Shown piece after piece: positions 22,901 to 33,172 of a stretch of 64,000 nucleotides of DNA. The stretch's first letter is position 1. The number at the start of each line of letters is the position of its first letter. The position numbers and the translations under genes are program-made. The DNA is from Madurella fahalii (taxonomy: Eukaryota; Ascomycota; Sordariomycetes; Sordariales): contig CM056880.1 of assembly GCA_029876055.1 (NCBI GenBank), positions 372,001 through 436,000 of the forward strand, read 5' to 3'. A model generated the notes under the pieces. That model was given only the letters and a program-made list of their open reading frames with translations, was not told where the DNA came from and made no database searches.

Positions 22901-23583
22901 TTCTACATGGAGAACGACTCTCGACCTCGTCGAAGTAGGCCTCAAACAAGCCCTTATTCCTTGTCTGCGCTTCGACGGAAAAGTGCCGCAAAAGGATAGG
23001 CAGGGGGTTGTTGAGCGCTTCCGCCACGACCCCTCTGTGAAAGTTTTGCTCTTGACTTTGTCTTGCGGTGCTGTTGGGTGGGTGTTGGCCCTTGAATTTC
23101 CAGTCTTATTGATACCCAGGACCTCTCGTTAATATCTGTAGGCTCACGTTGACTGTCGCATCGCGCGCTTATCTGATGGAGCCACATTGGTAGGCGTCAA
23201 CACCCGTCGTCGCAACAACCCGAGCTGATGGTAATCGGTATTAGGAATCCAACCTTGGAGGACCAAGCACTGGCGCGAATCCATAGGATGGGACAGAGAC
23301 GGGAGGTGACAACCGTCCGCTTTGTCATCACGAACTCGTTTGAGGAGGTCAGTCGTTGGCCCATTTCCCTCGAGCTAGCATGAGCTGACGAACGCCTCCT
23401 GCGCAACCAGAGGGTCATCGAGATTCAGAGTACAAAAAGGGACCTGGCGAGTATTTTGTTGAACCCGCATAGGCAGAACGGCAATAGTCCATCCGGCAAG
23501 CCTCTGGAGGTCCGTGACCTCACCCCGACTGCTGTCGATATATGCTGACGGAGCTTCTGTAGTGGCTGCGCCGGCTTATTTGA
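19937..23583 (+). CDS. SNF2-family helicase (Rad5/HLTF-like) with interrupted Cys-rich insert
   Basis: DNA-dependent ATPase/translocase of the SNF2 superfamily. I splice twelve exons with all joins in frame: 19937-20398, 20456-21027, 21083-21190, 21252-21469, 21525-21555, 21627-21820, 21893-22823, 22892-23077, 23142-23189, 23245-23347, 23411-23509 and 23563-23583; 990 residues. Motifs: I, DPMGLGKTL, near residue 406; II, VILDEAHYIRN, near 528; III-like, WAVTGTPIQNRLADL. In the second lobe are FSTWRTTLDLV, LLLTLSCGAVGLTLTVAS and ARIHRMGQ. Between the lobes, about 725-790, lies a cysteine cluster (CCSCG..., C..CSVC, CACEGLC) where Rad5/HLTF proteins carry a RING; the spacing is not a clean C3HC4, so ubiquitin-ligase activity is doubtful. 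The N-terminal about 150 residues are disordered and begin with a KKRRLD basic patch, possibly a nuclear signal. Intron 3 uses the second of two close AGs (GCGAAG). Transcribed away from the NACHT gene. Confidence 0.92.
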
Positions 23584-23907
23584 TGACCCTATTAAATACA
23601 TATGGCCGAGCATCGCCTGAGCTAAGCATATTAGATGCCGTGGCTCGGCATGCGGTGGCCAGCATAAGACTTCGATTGATAGCCACGCCAGCTGTCAGCG
23701 ACCGTTCAGTTTATCGTTTGATCTGCTTGGGTTACACCGATGGGGAATTCCGCACGCTGCCAGCCTCTGTGCCCCGCCCGTGGCTGCAGCCCAACCGCCG
23801 GTGCCGCAGCCGCTTAAATCTGACAGCCTGACGTAAACCCACCCCACCCCTCAACCCAACACTTGACCAAAATCCTATCACATTTCCATCACCAATTTTC
23901 GCCCACA

Positions 23908-24484
23908 ATGCTGGTCATCAACCTAGGCTACACCGCGCCGGTCAACCGCCCGGGCCAATCCCCCGTCCTAACACTCGACCAAGTGTGGGCGGGCCTGCAG
24001 CGGAAAGTCCGGCACGCAGAGGAGTTTGTGCCGCTCATCGAGGCCTGTGAGGTTGTGTCGGAAGAGAAGTCGGAGACGGGCGAGGAGGTCATCACCCGGC
24101 TGGTCACCTTCCGAAAGAGGCCGGACGCCGGGCCGAACGGCGGGAAACAGGTCAAGGAGGTGTGCAAGCTGCATGCGCCGTGCCGGGTCGATTTCTTCCA
24201 GGAGGACGGGAGCAAGATTGCCAATTATGTCACGAGCGGGGAGGGCGGGGAGCTGTACATGACGTATGTCTTCGAGTGGAGGCATGCGACGGTCGAGGCG
24301 GAGAGCGAGGAGGCGCGGAAGCTGGAGGAGACGTCCAAGCAGGTGAGCCTTCGTTATTTACGTTATTGTTTTTGTTGAGTGAAAGGAACGATTGTTACTG
24401 ACTAGGAGGGTGTAATAGACGGCCAAGATGGCGGTTGAGTCGAGTATCGAAACGATTAGACGGATGGTTGCAAAGGAAGGTTGA
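23908..24484 (+). CDS. DUF1857 (SRPBCC-fold) family protein
   Basis: Two exons, 23908-24342 and 24419-24484, phase 0, 166 residues. The intron has a CTGAC branch site. The pattern TLDQVWAGLQRKVRHAEEFV, then RLVTF, ELYMTYVFEW and a C-terminal helix AVESSIETIRRMV fits the small fungal DUF1857/AtaL-like START-fold family. These proteins have a helix-grip cavity for a hydrophobic ligand and are sometimes found in secondary-metabolite clusters. No biosynthetic core gene is nearby. It lies 325 bp downstream of the SNF2 stop. There is no signal peptide, so it is probably cytosolic. Full length for the family. Confidence 0.85.
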
Positions 24485-25149
24485 GAGTGTAGAAGCCTTG
24501 CCGCAGGATTGTTGTCACTTAGTACACTTGAGTATGGAAGATAGGACAACATACTTAGATTTCTTGTCGAATTGCTCTCCTTCTTAGCAACGCTGTTTTT
24601 GCCTGCTGGTTCTCTGACGTGTCGAAAACGAGCATTCCGTTGCCATATACCTCCTACGTACAGCTCCGTACCGAGGGTAATAAAAGTCTGTGAGCAATTC
24701 GGCAACACGATAGTACCTGAAAGAGAATATGCAAGAGCAAAGGTTCACACGAACTACGCGCTTGACAGTCCTCGATCTCAGGAATTCGGAGCAGGTCACC
24801 AAAGAGCAGGCAGACACACCAAGTCCCAGGGTAAACCTATAATTGGACGGGCCGTCGACAGTGGCGTTGCCAGTGCCGTCTACATACCGTTGCAGTCGAG
24901 TTGTAATGCCGTGGAAGATGTCCTGTCGAATTTATCCACCTATCGAGTTCACGACCCCTCTCCTGTGCGCGTCACCTTCGAGGGTCGAGAAAACACCCGA
25001 ATAAGAAGACATGGCCAAAACATTCCAGCGAATTTAACACGAGCATTTCTTGGCCATTAATTCAGCTTGTAACAGCAGCCGAATCCCAAAACACACTGTC
25101 CTTAGCGTACACGTCAAGTACAACCAACACCCGACCCGCCATATCCATC
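24485..25149. other. intergenic
   Basis: A 162-codon open frame (24572-25060, +) has no recognisable domain and I treat it as noise. Confidence 0.55.
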
Positions 25150-26447
25150 ATGCGGTTTACCAATTCCCTGCTTCAGGCTTCCCTTATCTATTGCGCCGTA
25201 ACTAATACCAGCCATGTCGTCGGCTCTACATCCCTCGTAACCCGGCCCTACTCTTCTTGGATGGCTGACAGCATGATCGCCCTCGGTGTCGAACCCACCC
25301 GTTGGTACAGCGAAGCAACCTTTTACAGGGGGATTGAAGCCCTACAGAACCACACTTCTTCGTCTCACTCCTCCCCCTCCTCCCCCTCCTACTATGCCTA
25401 TCTCACCAACCAGATCTCCGCCATCCTCACTCCCACCGGCGATTTCACAACCTGGAACTTCTCCGACCACCAACTCGACAACATCCGCATCGGCGCGACC
25501 ATCCTCTACCTGTACACCCAAACCTCTTCCCCAACCGAGAAAGCCCAGTACAAGACCGCCCTCGACTTCCTGAACACCCGCCTCACCCAGCACCAGAAGC
25601 GCACGCCCTCGGGGGGCTTCTGGCACAAGGACCCGCGGTACCCGAACCAGATGTGGCTGGACGGGCTGTACATGGCGGGGCCGTTCCGGGCGGGGTACGC
25701 GGCGCTGTTCGAGGCGGGCGGCGGCGGCGCGGCGTGGGACGACGTGGTGCTGCAGTTCGCGCTGGTCGAGGCGCACTGCCGCAACCGCACGAGCGGGCTG
25801 CTCAAGCACGGCTACGACGAGAGCCTGCGGGCGGCGTGGGCGGACCCGGCCACGGGCGCCAGCCCGCTCGTGTGGATCCGCGCCCAGGGCTGGTATTTCA
25901 TGGCGCTGGTCGACGTCATGGACTGGTTTCCCGGTGCGCATGCCGGGTGGGAGAGGTTGAGGGCTTGGTTCGTGCGGCTTGCGCAGGCGGTCAAGGAGAC
26001 GCAGGATGAGAGTGGCGGGTGGTGGCTGATCATGGATGAGGGGTATGAGGGGAGGGAGGGGAATTACATTGAGAGTAGTGGGACGGCGATGTATACCTAT
26101 GGGCTGCTGAAGGGGATTAGGCAGGGGTATTTGGATGGGAAGGAGTTCGGGGAGGTGGCGGAGCGCGCGTATCGGTTGATGGTGGAGAGGTTTGTAGTGC
26201 CGAGGGAGGGGACAGAGTGGATTGACTGGACAGGAACGGTGAGGGTAGGAAGTTTGGATTCGAATGGCGATTATGAGGTGAGTAATTACTTATTAGCCGC
26301 TGCTCAATGTCATGGATTTACCATGCTAACAATCTTCTATTCAAGTACTATACAAGCGTACCTGTGGTCAAGAATTCGGTGATTGGAGTTGGGCCGTTCA
26401 TTATGGCTAGCGTCGAAATGGAGAAACGCTCTGGAAGAATGGGATAA
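25150..26447 (+). CDS. secreted unsaturated uronyl/rhamnogalacturonyl hydrolase (GH88/GH105 type)
   Basis: Glycoside hydrolase with an (alpha/alpha)6 barrel that removes the 4,5-unsaturated uronic acid left by polysaccharide lyases, so a pectin- or gum-degradation enzyme. Two exons, 25150-26277 and 26346-26447, phase 0, 409 residues. A signal peptide covers about the first 25 residues. The motif MWLDGLYMAGPF, near residue 175, carries the expected catalytic Asp. WIRAQGWYFMALVDVMDWFP and NYIESSGTAMYTYGLLKGIR match the conserved inner helices. The short last exon ends in PFIMASVEMEKRSG, the usual end of the family. The third codon position is strongly GC-rich at 25600-25900. No lyase gene is adjacent. 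Confidence 0.93.
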
Positions 26448-28707
26448 TGAGTTGCGACTACATTAGCTTATGTTGTTGCTCTCCCATTCTTCTCGTCATT
26501 CAAGGGCCTGAGAAGTAGGAGGGCTCCAATCAAGCAAAGTATCATCAACCAGTATCATAATGACATCCTGAGGCACAGCATCAAATGATCGACCGCGGTA
26601 TCTTGTCCGAGCTCAGAGAGAGCACGGAGGCAAGTGAGATGAGTGGAGCGTTCCGCCCGCTAGGCGCCTATACAAGCGACTTTGAGATTCGTCTGGAGAC
26701 TTCTGAGCATGGGCGACGTTAGTAAGAGAGTGGAAATAGAGTTTCAAGCCACGAATTAAAGACTTGTTGCATCAGACGATGTCGGCTCATGACGTCTGTG
26801 TTTGGCTTCCGCACGGGGTATAACCTTGGAATAGGGAACTGATTCTTGCATCACTGCAACAATTCAAGGCTGAAAGGGGTTCGATTTGCTTACTTCATCA
26901 ATCAGAAATCCTCCGTATGGGCAATAACTAACGAGAGTGACGGTAATCGAATAGCCGAAACTTGTAAGCAAGGTCCTCGCTACGTGGGTAGATAGGATGC
27001 CACAGAATGGGCAAATCAATGTACTAGTAGTAAGTAAAGTGATTTTGTACTATTCTGCTTTCTCCAAGTCGCGGCTTGATCGTATAAAAGGACTTGCTCC
27101 TGAAGTCGTCAAGGAGTTGCCGGACATCATGATTACCCTATCATATTGAATAAGAATGATTCATCTTCCATCATGCAAGCTTCGTGTATTTCTCTAACTA
27201 GGTAGTAGCTACTTCAAACAGCTTGCCGAACGGTAGCTTCCAATCAGATTGATCTATCTGCTGTGAATAATCACTACCAAAAGTGCCAAGCAGGGATACT
27301 GTAGTAAGCTGCAGGTGTAAACACGGATTCGTGGCTCTCGATGTCGCTCATTATGAGCAAAAATGAATCATCGCGGAACCATCCAGTACCCCTGTCCAAC
27401 TGGCCCATTTCGCAATCTGAAATTAACTCTCAACTTCCATCATCTAAATCCCACTGCTTGTTTCGGCACACGTCCATTCCTGACAACTAAAGGTTAAAAT
27501 TGTATTATGAAATGGAATAGTGGTTATTGTATTCCCATCGCGCAGCCCAAGATGGTATGGTTACATGCCCCTGTCGGCCCGGATGTCCCGGAGATTCCTG
27601 GTTCAATTACCATGTGCGGCTTGCATCCGAACACGAGACTCTCCGCCATCTATCTGCCGTGGGGTTTGGAAGAGCCGGCCTGCTATCTGCATGGCCAGGC
27701 GGTAACGACAAGACATACTAGATGCTGCCATTCGCAGCAATAAGTACGAGTGGACGTGCCCCTATCCCTGGTAGAGGGATACGGAGCGTTTTCGGTGGAG
27801 TAGTGCAAAGCCGATACAATATGTGTGATGCAAAATTTCGTTACCGCCTTCTTGGACACTTGAGTTGGGAGCCCCGAGACATGGTTCTTCGATGAGGACG
27901 TATCTCCATAGTCTCCCACGCCCGCACCTAGAACAACTTAAAGTGGGTTATATCCTTCACGGGTGTTTCTCTCATCCGAAATGCTGTTTACAAGACGTTT
28001 TCTTGACATTTTCTTCAGATCCACATATGTACCTTCTCCTAGTGGACCAAGAACTGGATTCTCAAGCGATGCTACTACTGGAAGCTTACAGGAGTCAGCT
28101 GGAACCCTCCCGACATTCGTTTTCTACAACGTGACCCACTCTAACTACAATATCTCCCCGTTTGTCATCTGCTAGCACTGTGCATCCACTTATGATAAAC
28201 GATCCCACAACGTATGACAGAAATTAGTAGGGGTTGGACGGCTTACCCCAGCCCATCATTGAGCGGGCCTAGATGTTCTCGCACAAGCCTCAGGAACCCT
28301 TTGCCGGATTTGGGCGGAGTAACCCAACACCGGCATTATAGTGGAGTGACATGTGATCGGTTAGGTTGGACCTGTGGTACCTACCTTAGGTACTGTAGTT
28401 ATAGTATCTAGGGGAGATTGAGGCGGACACGTTATTGTATCGCGAGGCTCGTGAAACCATTAGTATTGATAACGGAAGACTACAAATGCTCTCAGACTCC
28501 GTTGTTACTGGCGATAAGGATTGGATGATATCAGGTATAAGTCTGAAGCCGTAATTAATGGCTTTTTAGAATATCACTCCACCATGCTTCAGCAGAGCAT
28601 AGCGGAAAGACCTGACGTTGTTCCGGGTAATCACCACCTCGAATTGACGGGACCGACGATAGGACAGATAGTTAGGCACACCACTAGAGCAGTGCTGTCT
28701 ACCTATC
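26448..28707. other. long intergenic stretch
   Basis: Over 2 kb with only short overlapping frames, and somewhat more AT-rich than the flanking genes. I see no gene, tRNA or repeat by eye. Confidence 0.55.
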
Positions 28708-30890
28708 TTACCTAAGGCTGCTGGAGCCGAACGCGAACCCGTAGGTGGCCGGCATCAGAGAGTCTGGGACGAACGGCCCATAACCATTCTTGCCCCACGA
28801 TAGCCCCAGGATCCCAGCGAGTTGCTTTGCATTGTCGGTATCGCCGTTCGGCGTGTTCCCCATGAAGCTTTGGGCAAGATACATGGGGTGATGGGACGAG
28901 CATGTCAGCAGTGTTGCAATTGCCTGGATTGGAGAATTTGATTAGCGAGAGACGTTTGCAAAACATGAAGTCGTTGAATTACTTACCTTGCCAGTATGGC
29001 CTGACGCTAGACTCAGGGGCCACAGCGCTGGGTTTACGGCCATGGCAGAGCTCAAGGCGGCGCTGACAGCGTCTGTCGCGACCTTCTGGAAGATGGAGAC
29101 TCCGTCTAGCATTCTCTGAAGATCGCAACCTTCATTGTGAATCACCTTTTCCAGAAACCTGACGAACCAGGCCAGCAACGACAAGTCGCTGGGTGCCTCG
29201 GGATGGGCTGGCTCCTTACACACGATGGCCAACAGCACGATGCTAGCAGAAAGCGGATAGCACAACGCTCTCCTAAGGCCGTGTTAGTCAGGGTAATAAC
29301 TAGACGAAGTGATCCAGGCGGTCGGAATGGTATCCTTACCAAAGATCCGCAAACGGTCGGGCGAGAAAGGGAAACTGCGACATGACGCATATAGTGGCTC
29401 TGGCGGCGGCTCTGACGGCGCGTTTGTGACCACTCGTACCGTCCTGGATAGGACCAACGGCCTGGGGTGACTGTAGCATTTGCGCTGTGCTGTGCCGCAC
29501 AGAGGCCCAGCAGATCATGGACAGGCTGTTATAATACACCAAGTGTAACATTGCGACTGACACGTCCGTCATCTGGTCGCTGCTAGCACTATCGGGCTGG
29601 TCCCGCCAGTCTGGACGAAAGTCTTGCGGGACTCGGAGACTCCATGCCTCAAGTTCCGACTCCAGGGCAGAGAGGTCGGTCTGCACGGGGGTGATGAGCT
29701 GGGCTCCGATTCGTCGCTGGATTCCAGCAAGCTCCGCTCTGAGTCTGAAGATTATGTCCCGCCGGCCCTCGCCTACCGGAAGATCCATCAGAATGTTTTG
29801 ATCGGCATGCATGGGCGGCAACCCGGTATTTACCGTCATATCCATGTCGAGAATGAAGGCAGCCCAGAGAAGTCGGCTCTGATTCTCCTCTTCGACTGGC
29901 GACGAAATGCCCTCCGGTATAGTTCTCACATGTAGGCCGGCCGAGTGTTGCATTCTGATGGCGATCGACAACAGGACCGCCGTTGTCCGCGTGTCTGCTG
30001 ACTGCCGCATGAACATGACCATGGCCAAGACGGCTTGTGCTGCACCGAGACTATCTCCGTGGATGATAAGTTCGGGAAGAACAGCGTAGGCGTTCCGGAA
30101 GAAACCCCAAGAGAATACAGCCATCTCATGAAAAGAACTGTTGAGCCGTGGCTTGAAGTGAATGGCGCTGGCGATGATGGCGTTGGTGACGCCCTGCCAC
30201 CAGGCGTCGGGCAAGCTGACTGCATCCAGGCGCCTGATTCGGTCGAGAAACCAGGGTATTCGCAGGAACGGGAGCTCTGCACACACGTCGTCGAAGAACG
30301 TCTCGATTAGCCACAAATCCGATGCTTCTACAGTCAAGGGCGAGAACGCTATCCTGTTGAGCGTCCTAGTGCATTCTTCCCGCTGCCGAACTGTGAAACG
30401 ATCAGGTATCTGGTAGGAGGGAACCATCAACCTCCTGGGGAACGATGTGCCCTTTAGGGCGGGAGTCCCAGAACTACCACGGGCATCCGACAGCGGCTCG
30501 GGGCCCCTTGAAATTGTGCCTGACAGACCCCTCCTCGACTCCTGCTGGAGCTTGGACTCCAACGTAACCAACCGCTCCTCGAGCGCCTCAATCCGCCGTT
30601 TGCTGCGCACAGTTATTTTGTTAGTACAGCCGTTCACTCTACTTCAGAATGACATTGTTGCTGTACCTCTTTCCAGGTCCGCGCATTTTCCGGGTGGCAG
30701 GGTAGACGCAATGATGGCCCCGATCTGCACAGGGAGAGCAAGTGGGCATCTGACCGTCGCATCGCATCTTTCCTGTCCGACATCGCGTGCATGCCTGAGG
30801 AACCCTTGACCCCCGTGCTCTTCCCGCCGGTTGAGTGTCTCGAATCGTTTCGGACTCGGGCGGTTCGGCGGAGGACTGGCGATGAGACAT
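28708..30890 (-). CDS. Zn2Cys6 transcription factor (Fungal_trans)
   Basis: Binuclear zinc cluster regulator. Exons in transcription order: 30890-30667, 30602-29340, 29272-28987 and 28923-28708; 662 residues, with all junctions resolving in phase. The N-terminal cluster CTRCRTGKMRCDGQMPTCSP, continuing CADRGHHC (about residues 34-61), has the C-x2-C-x6-C-x6-C-x2-C-x6-C spacing. It is followed by a KRRIEALEERLVTLESKL coiled coil, the usual dimerisation element. The middle region, about 130-480, is the Fungal_trans domain with SRLLWAAFILDMDM and DLPVGEG. It shares a 452-bp divergent promoter with the NmrA-like gene, which makes that gene a plausible target (inference). Confidence 0.93.
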
Positions 30891-31342
30891 TATGGTAAAT
30901 CCGAGGGGCGGTGGCCTGGCAAGTTGTTTGGAAATTCCAATGATGACGTGAGATGCGTCCTTCAAGTTCAGGCGCAGAATGTCTCCGGCCGCGGACGGAT
31001 GCAAATTGGTTCCGGGGTTGCGAACTGCCCTGCATCGTTGCCGAGCATCAGCAACGCCGGCACATTGATTAATAAGCTTGGCTCCGACCCGGAACCAATC
31101 TGCATCCGGATCGATAATGCTCGCGCGTGCGCGGCTGGATGGGCTCTGATGTAAGTGAAGAGAGACATAGTACGATCGTCGGCAACGAGGAGCATAAAAG
31201 CCATGGATACTCCCGACAATTTCTGCTATCAACTCAACAGAGCCAGCCGATCGAGCGTCCCGACCTTCAACAGTACCGAGATCGAATCCAAAAGCGCCAA
31301 GCAATCGTCGACTTGATTATAAATCAGTAGCCCTCCACCATC
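30891..31342. promoter_or_regulatory. bidirectional promoter with inverted CGG/CCAAT repeat
   Basis: 452 bp between the start codons of the Zn2Cys6 factor (-) and the NmrA-like gene (+). It contains two 22-bp arms, 30995-31016 and 31088-31109, that are inverted copies differing at only two positions and separated by 71 bp. Each arm reads CGG, 13 bp, CCG and contains an ATTGG/CCAAT core. Inverted CGG half-sites are the classic Zn2Cys6 dimer target, and CCAAT is the HAP-complex site. Confidence 0.75.
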
Positions 31343-32508
31343 ATGGCAATCGTTGCAGTCGCAGGTGGTACGGGTAGCGTTGGCCGCGCCATCGTCGATG
31401 CCATTTTGGCCACCGGGAAGCATGATGTCAAGATCCTTTCTCGAAAGGTAGGTATTGAACCCGATGGCGCTTCCAAGCCCCCACCCTCCAGCGGCGTGCC
31501 CGTTAAGATGTATTGCGTTATCTGACAATCAATCAGCCCAACCCCGATCTTGAGGTAGAGATCGGCGTGCCCATTGTGCCGGTCGACTATTCCGACGTCG
31601 GTGCTGTCGTGAAAGTACTCGAGGACAACAATATCGACACCGTGGTTTCAGGCATCGCCATGCATAGCCCTGACGGCAGTGTGCCGAAAGAGATCGAGCT
31701 GATCCGAGCTGCGGATCTGTCCAAGACCACTAGGCGACTTATCTCGAGCGATTGGGGCGTACCCCTCAAGGACGAGTAAGTCGGCATTTCCACGTTTGCT
31801 TCGTTCACGCTCGGGTCGGGTAGCTTACCCACATACTGCACACAGGCACATCGGCATGATCCCGTCGGTGATCCACAAGGTTAATGCCCAGAAAGAACTG
31901 CAAAAGACGAAGAACCTCGAATATACCGTCGTCTATAATGGTTACTTCATGGACTACTGGGGTTTCCCTGGCGTGAAGTCGTACTTGGCCCGGACTCCAT
32001 TAGTGTTCTGGTTAGACATCCCCAACAACGCGGCGACCATTCCGGGGTCCGGTAACACGCACATTATTTTCACCCACACTAGCGACGTGGGTAAATTTGT
32101 TGCTGCAAGCTTGGATCTTCCGAAGTGGGAGCCCGAGACGTTCGTCTTCGGTGACAGAGTGACGTGGAATGAGTTTCTCCACTCGGCCGAGGAGGCCAGA
32201 GGTAGCGCATTCCCCACGCATTCCCCATGTTTGTCCCATGCTGACACGGTACAGGGACTGAGTTCAACACTGTCTATGACAGCAAGGAGAAACTGAAGTT
32301 GGGCCAAATCACCGAACTCCCCGGCCAGGCCTCCCTGTACGAGTTCTTCCCTAAGCCATTCCTGCAGGCCGTGGGTGCCGCTTTTGGCCTGTGGTTTGAC
32401 GAGGGCGTCTTTGACTTGAAGCCCGCAAAGTTCTTGAACGAGACATTCCCGGAGATCCAGCCGCTGAAGGTTAAGGAGTTACTGGACAAGGCATGGAAAA
32501 AATCCTAG
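31343..32508 (+). CDS. NmrA-like / isoflavone reductase-type NAD(P)-binding protein
   Basis: Four exons, 31343-31447, 31537-31775, 31846-32201 and 32255-32508, giving 317 residues. The N-terminus, MAIVAVAGGTGSVGRAIVDA, carries the GxxGxxG Rossmann motif of atypical short-chain dehydrogenases. LEYTVVYNGYFMDYWGFP and the helical C-terminus ending in ELLDKAWKKS match fungal NmrA-like oxidoreductases. Such proteins either reduce small phenolics or act as redox-sensing regulators; sequence alone does not decide. It has no signal peptide and is cytosolic. The divergent neighbour is a Zn2Cys6 factor. All introns are GT-AG. Confidence 0.9.
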
Positions 32509-33172
32509 ACTAGGTTGGGAATCTGGCACCACTGAAGGCCAACACTCTTGTAGATTGTTATCAAATTAATACGTCTCTGCTTTCCCTGGTAGTGCAGAGG
32601 GACTCCTCGGACTTCAACGTTATAAGTACACCTCTTGCAAGCTTTGTGAACTTGATCAAGTCAACGTATGGTAACCGATTATATAAGATAGCCTTTACGA
32701 TCAGTTTCACACACAGAGTCCTTGAATGTTACCGGCATGGTTGACGGGCATTGATATAATATTGGAACGGATTAGTGATCATATGATGTGATGTGTAATT
32801 AATGGAAGTATGGGTTGAGGATCGTATTGGTAGTTATACAAGATCGAATTTCTCCGGCTTTGACGATATACATATAGAATACGCATGAAAAGCCCCTGTA
32901 GAACGCAATACCCCGCCCGCATTGATGAACACTGGCTAACATTAAACCTTATCTATCACTAAGATCGTCGTCGAACCCAACATGAGTGATACTTTACTGC
33001 CACGATTTAGAAAGAATCCATGACCAACTAGCAACACCAAGTCGTCTAACCCAGGTTAAAGATGATCCCATATTAAACGGCATGCTCGGAGCGTGAACCC
33101 ATCTGAAGGAGCTTCATCATCTGTAGCAAGTGTGCAGGTTACGAAGTTGCCATCTCGCAAGCATGTCCCAAT
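32509..33172. other. intergenic between convergent genes
   Basis: AT-rich, with several TTATAT/ATACATATAG-type stretches. No gene seen. Confidence 0.6.

Noticed and set aside
24572..25060. 162-codon plus-strand frame with a hydrophobic start
   Set aside because: After an initial LSFLATLFLPAGS-like stretch nothing resembles a mature protein; no intron structure.
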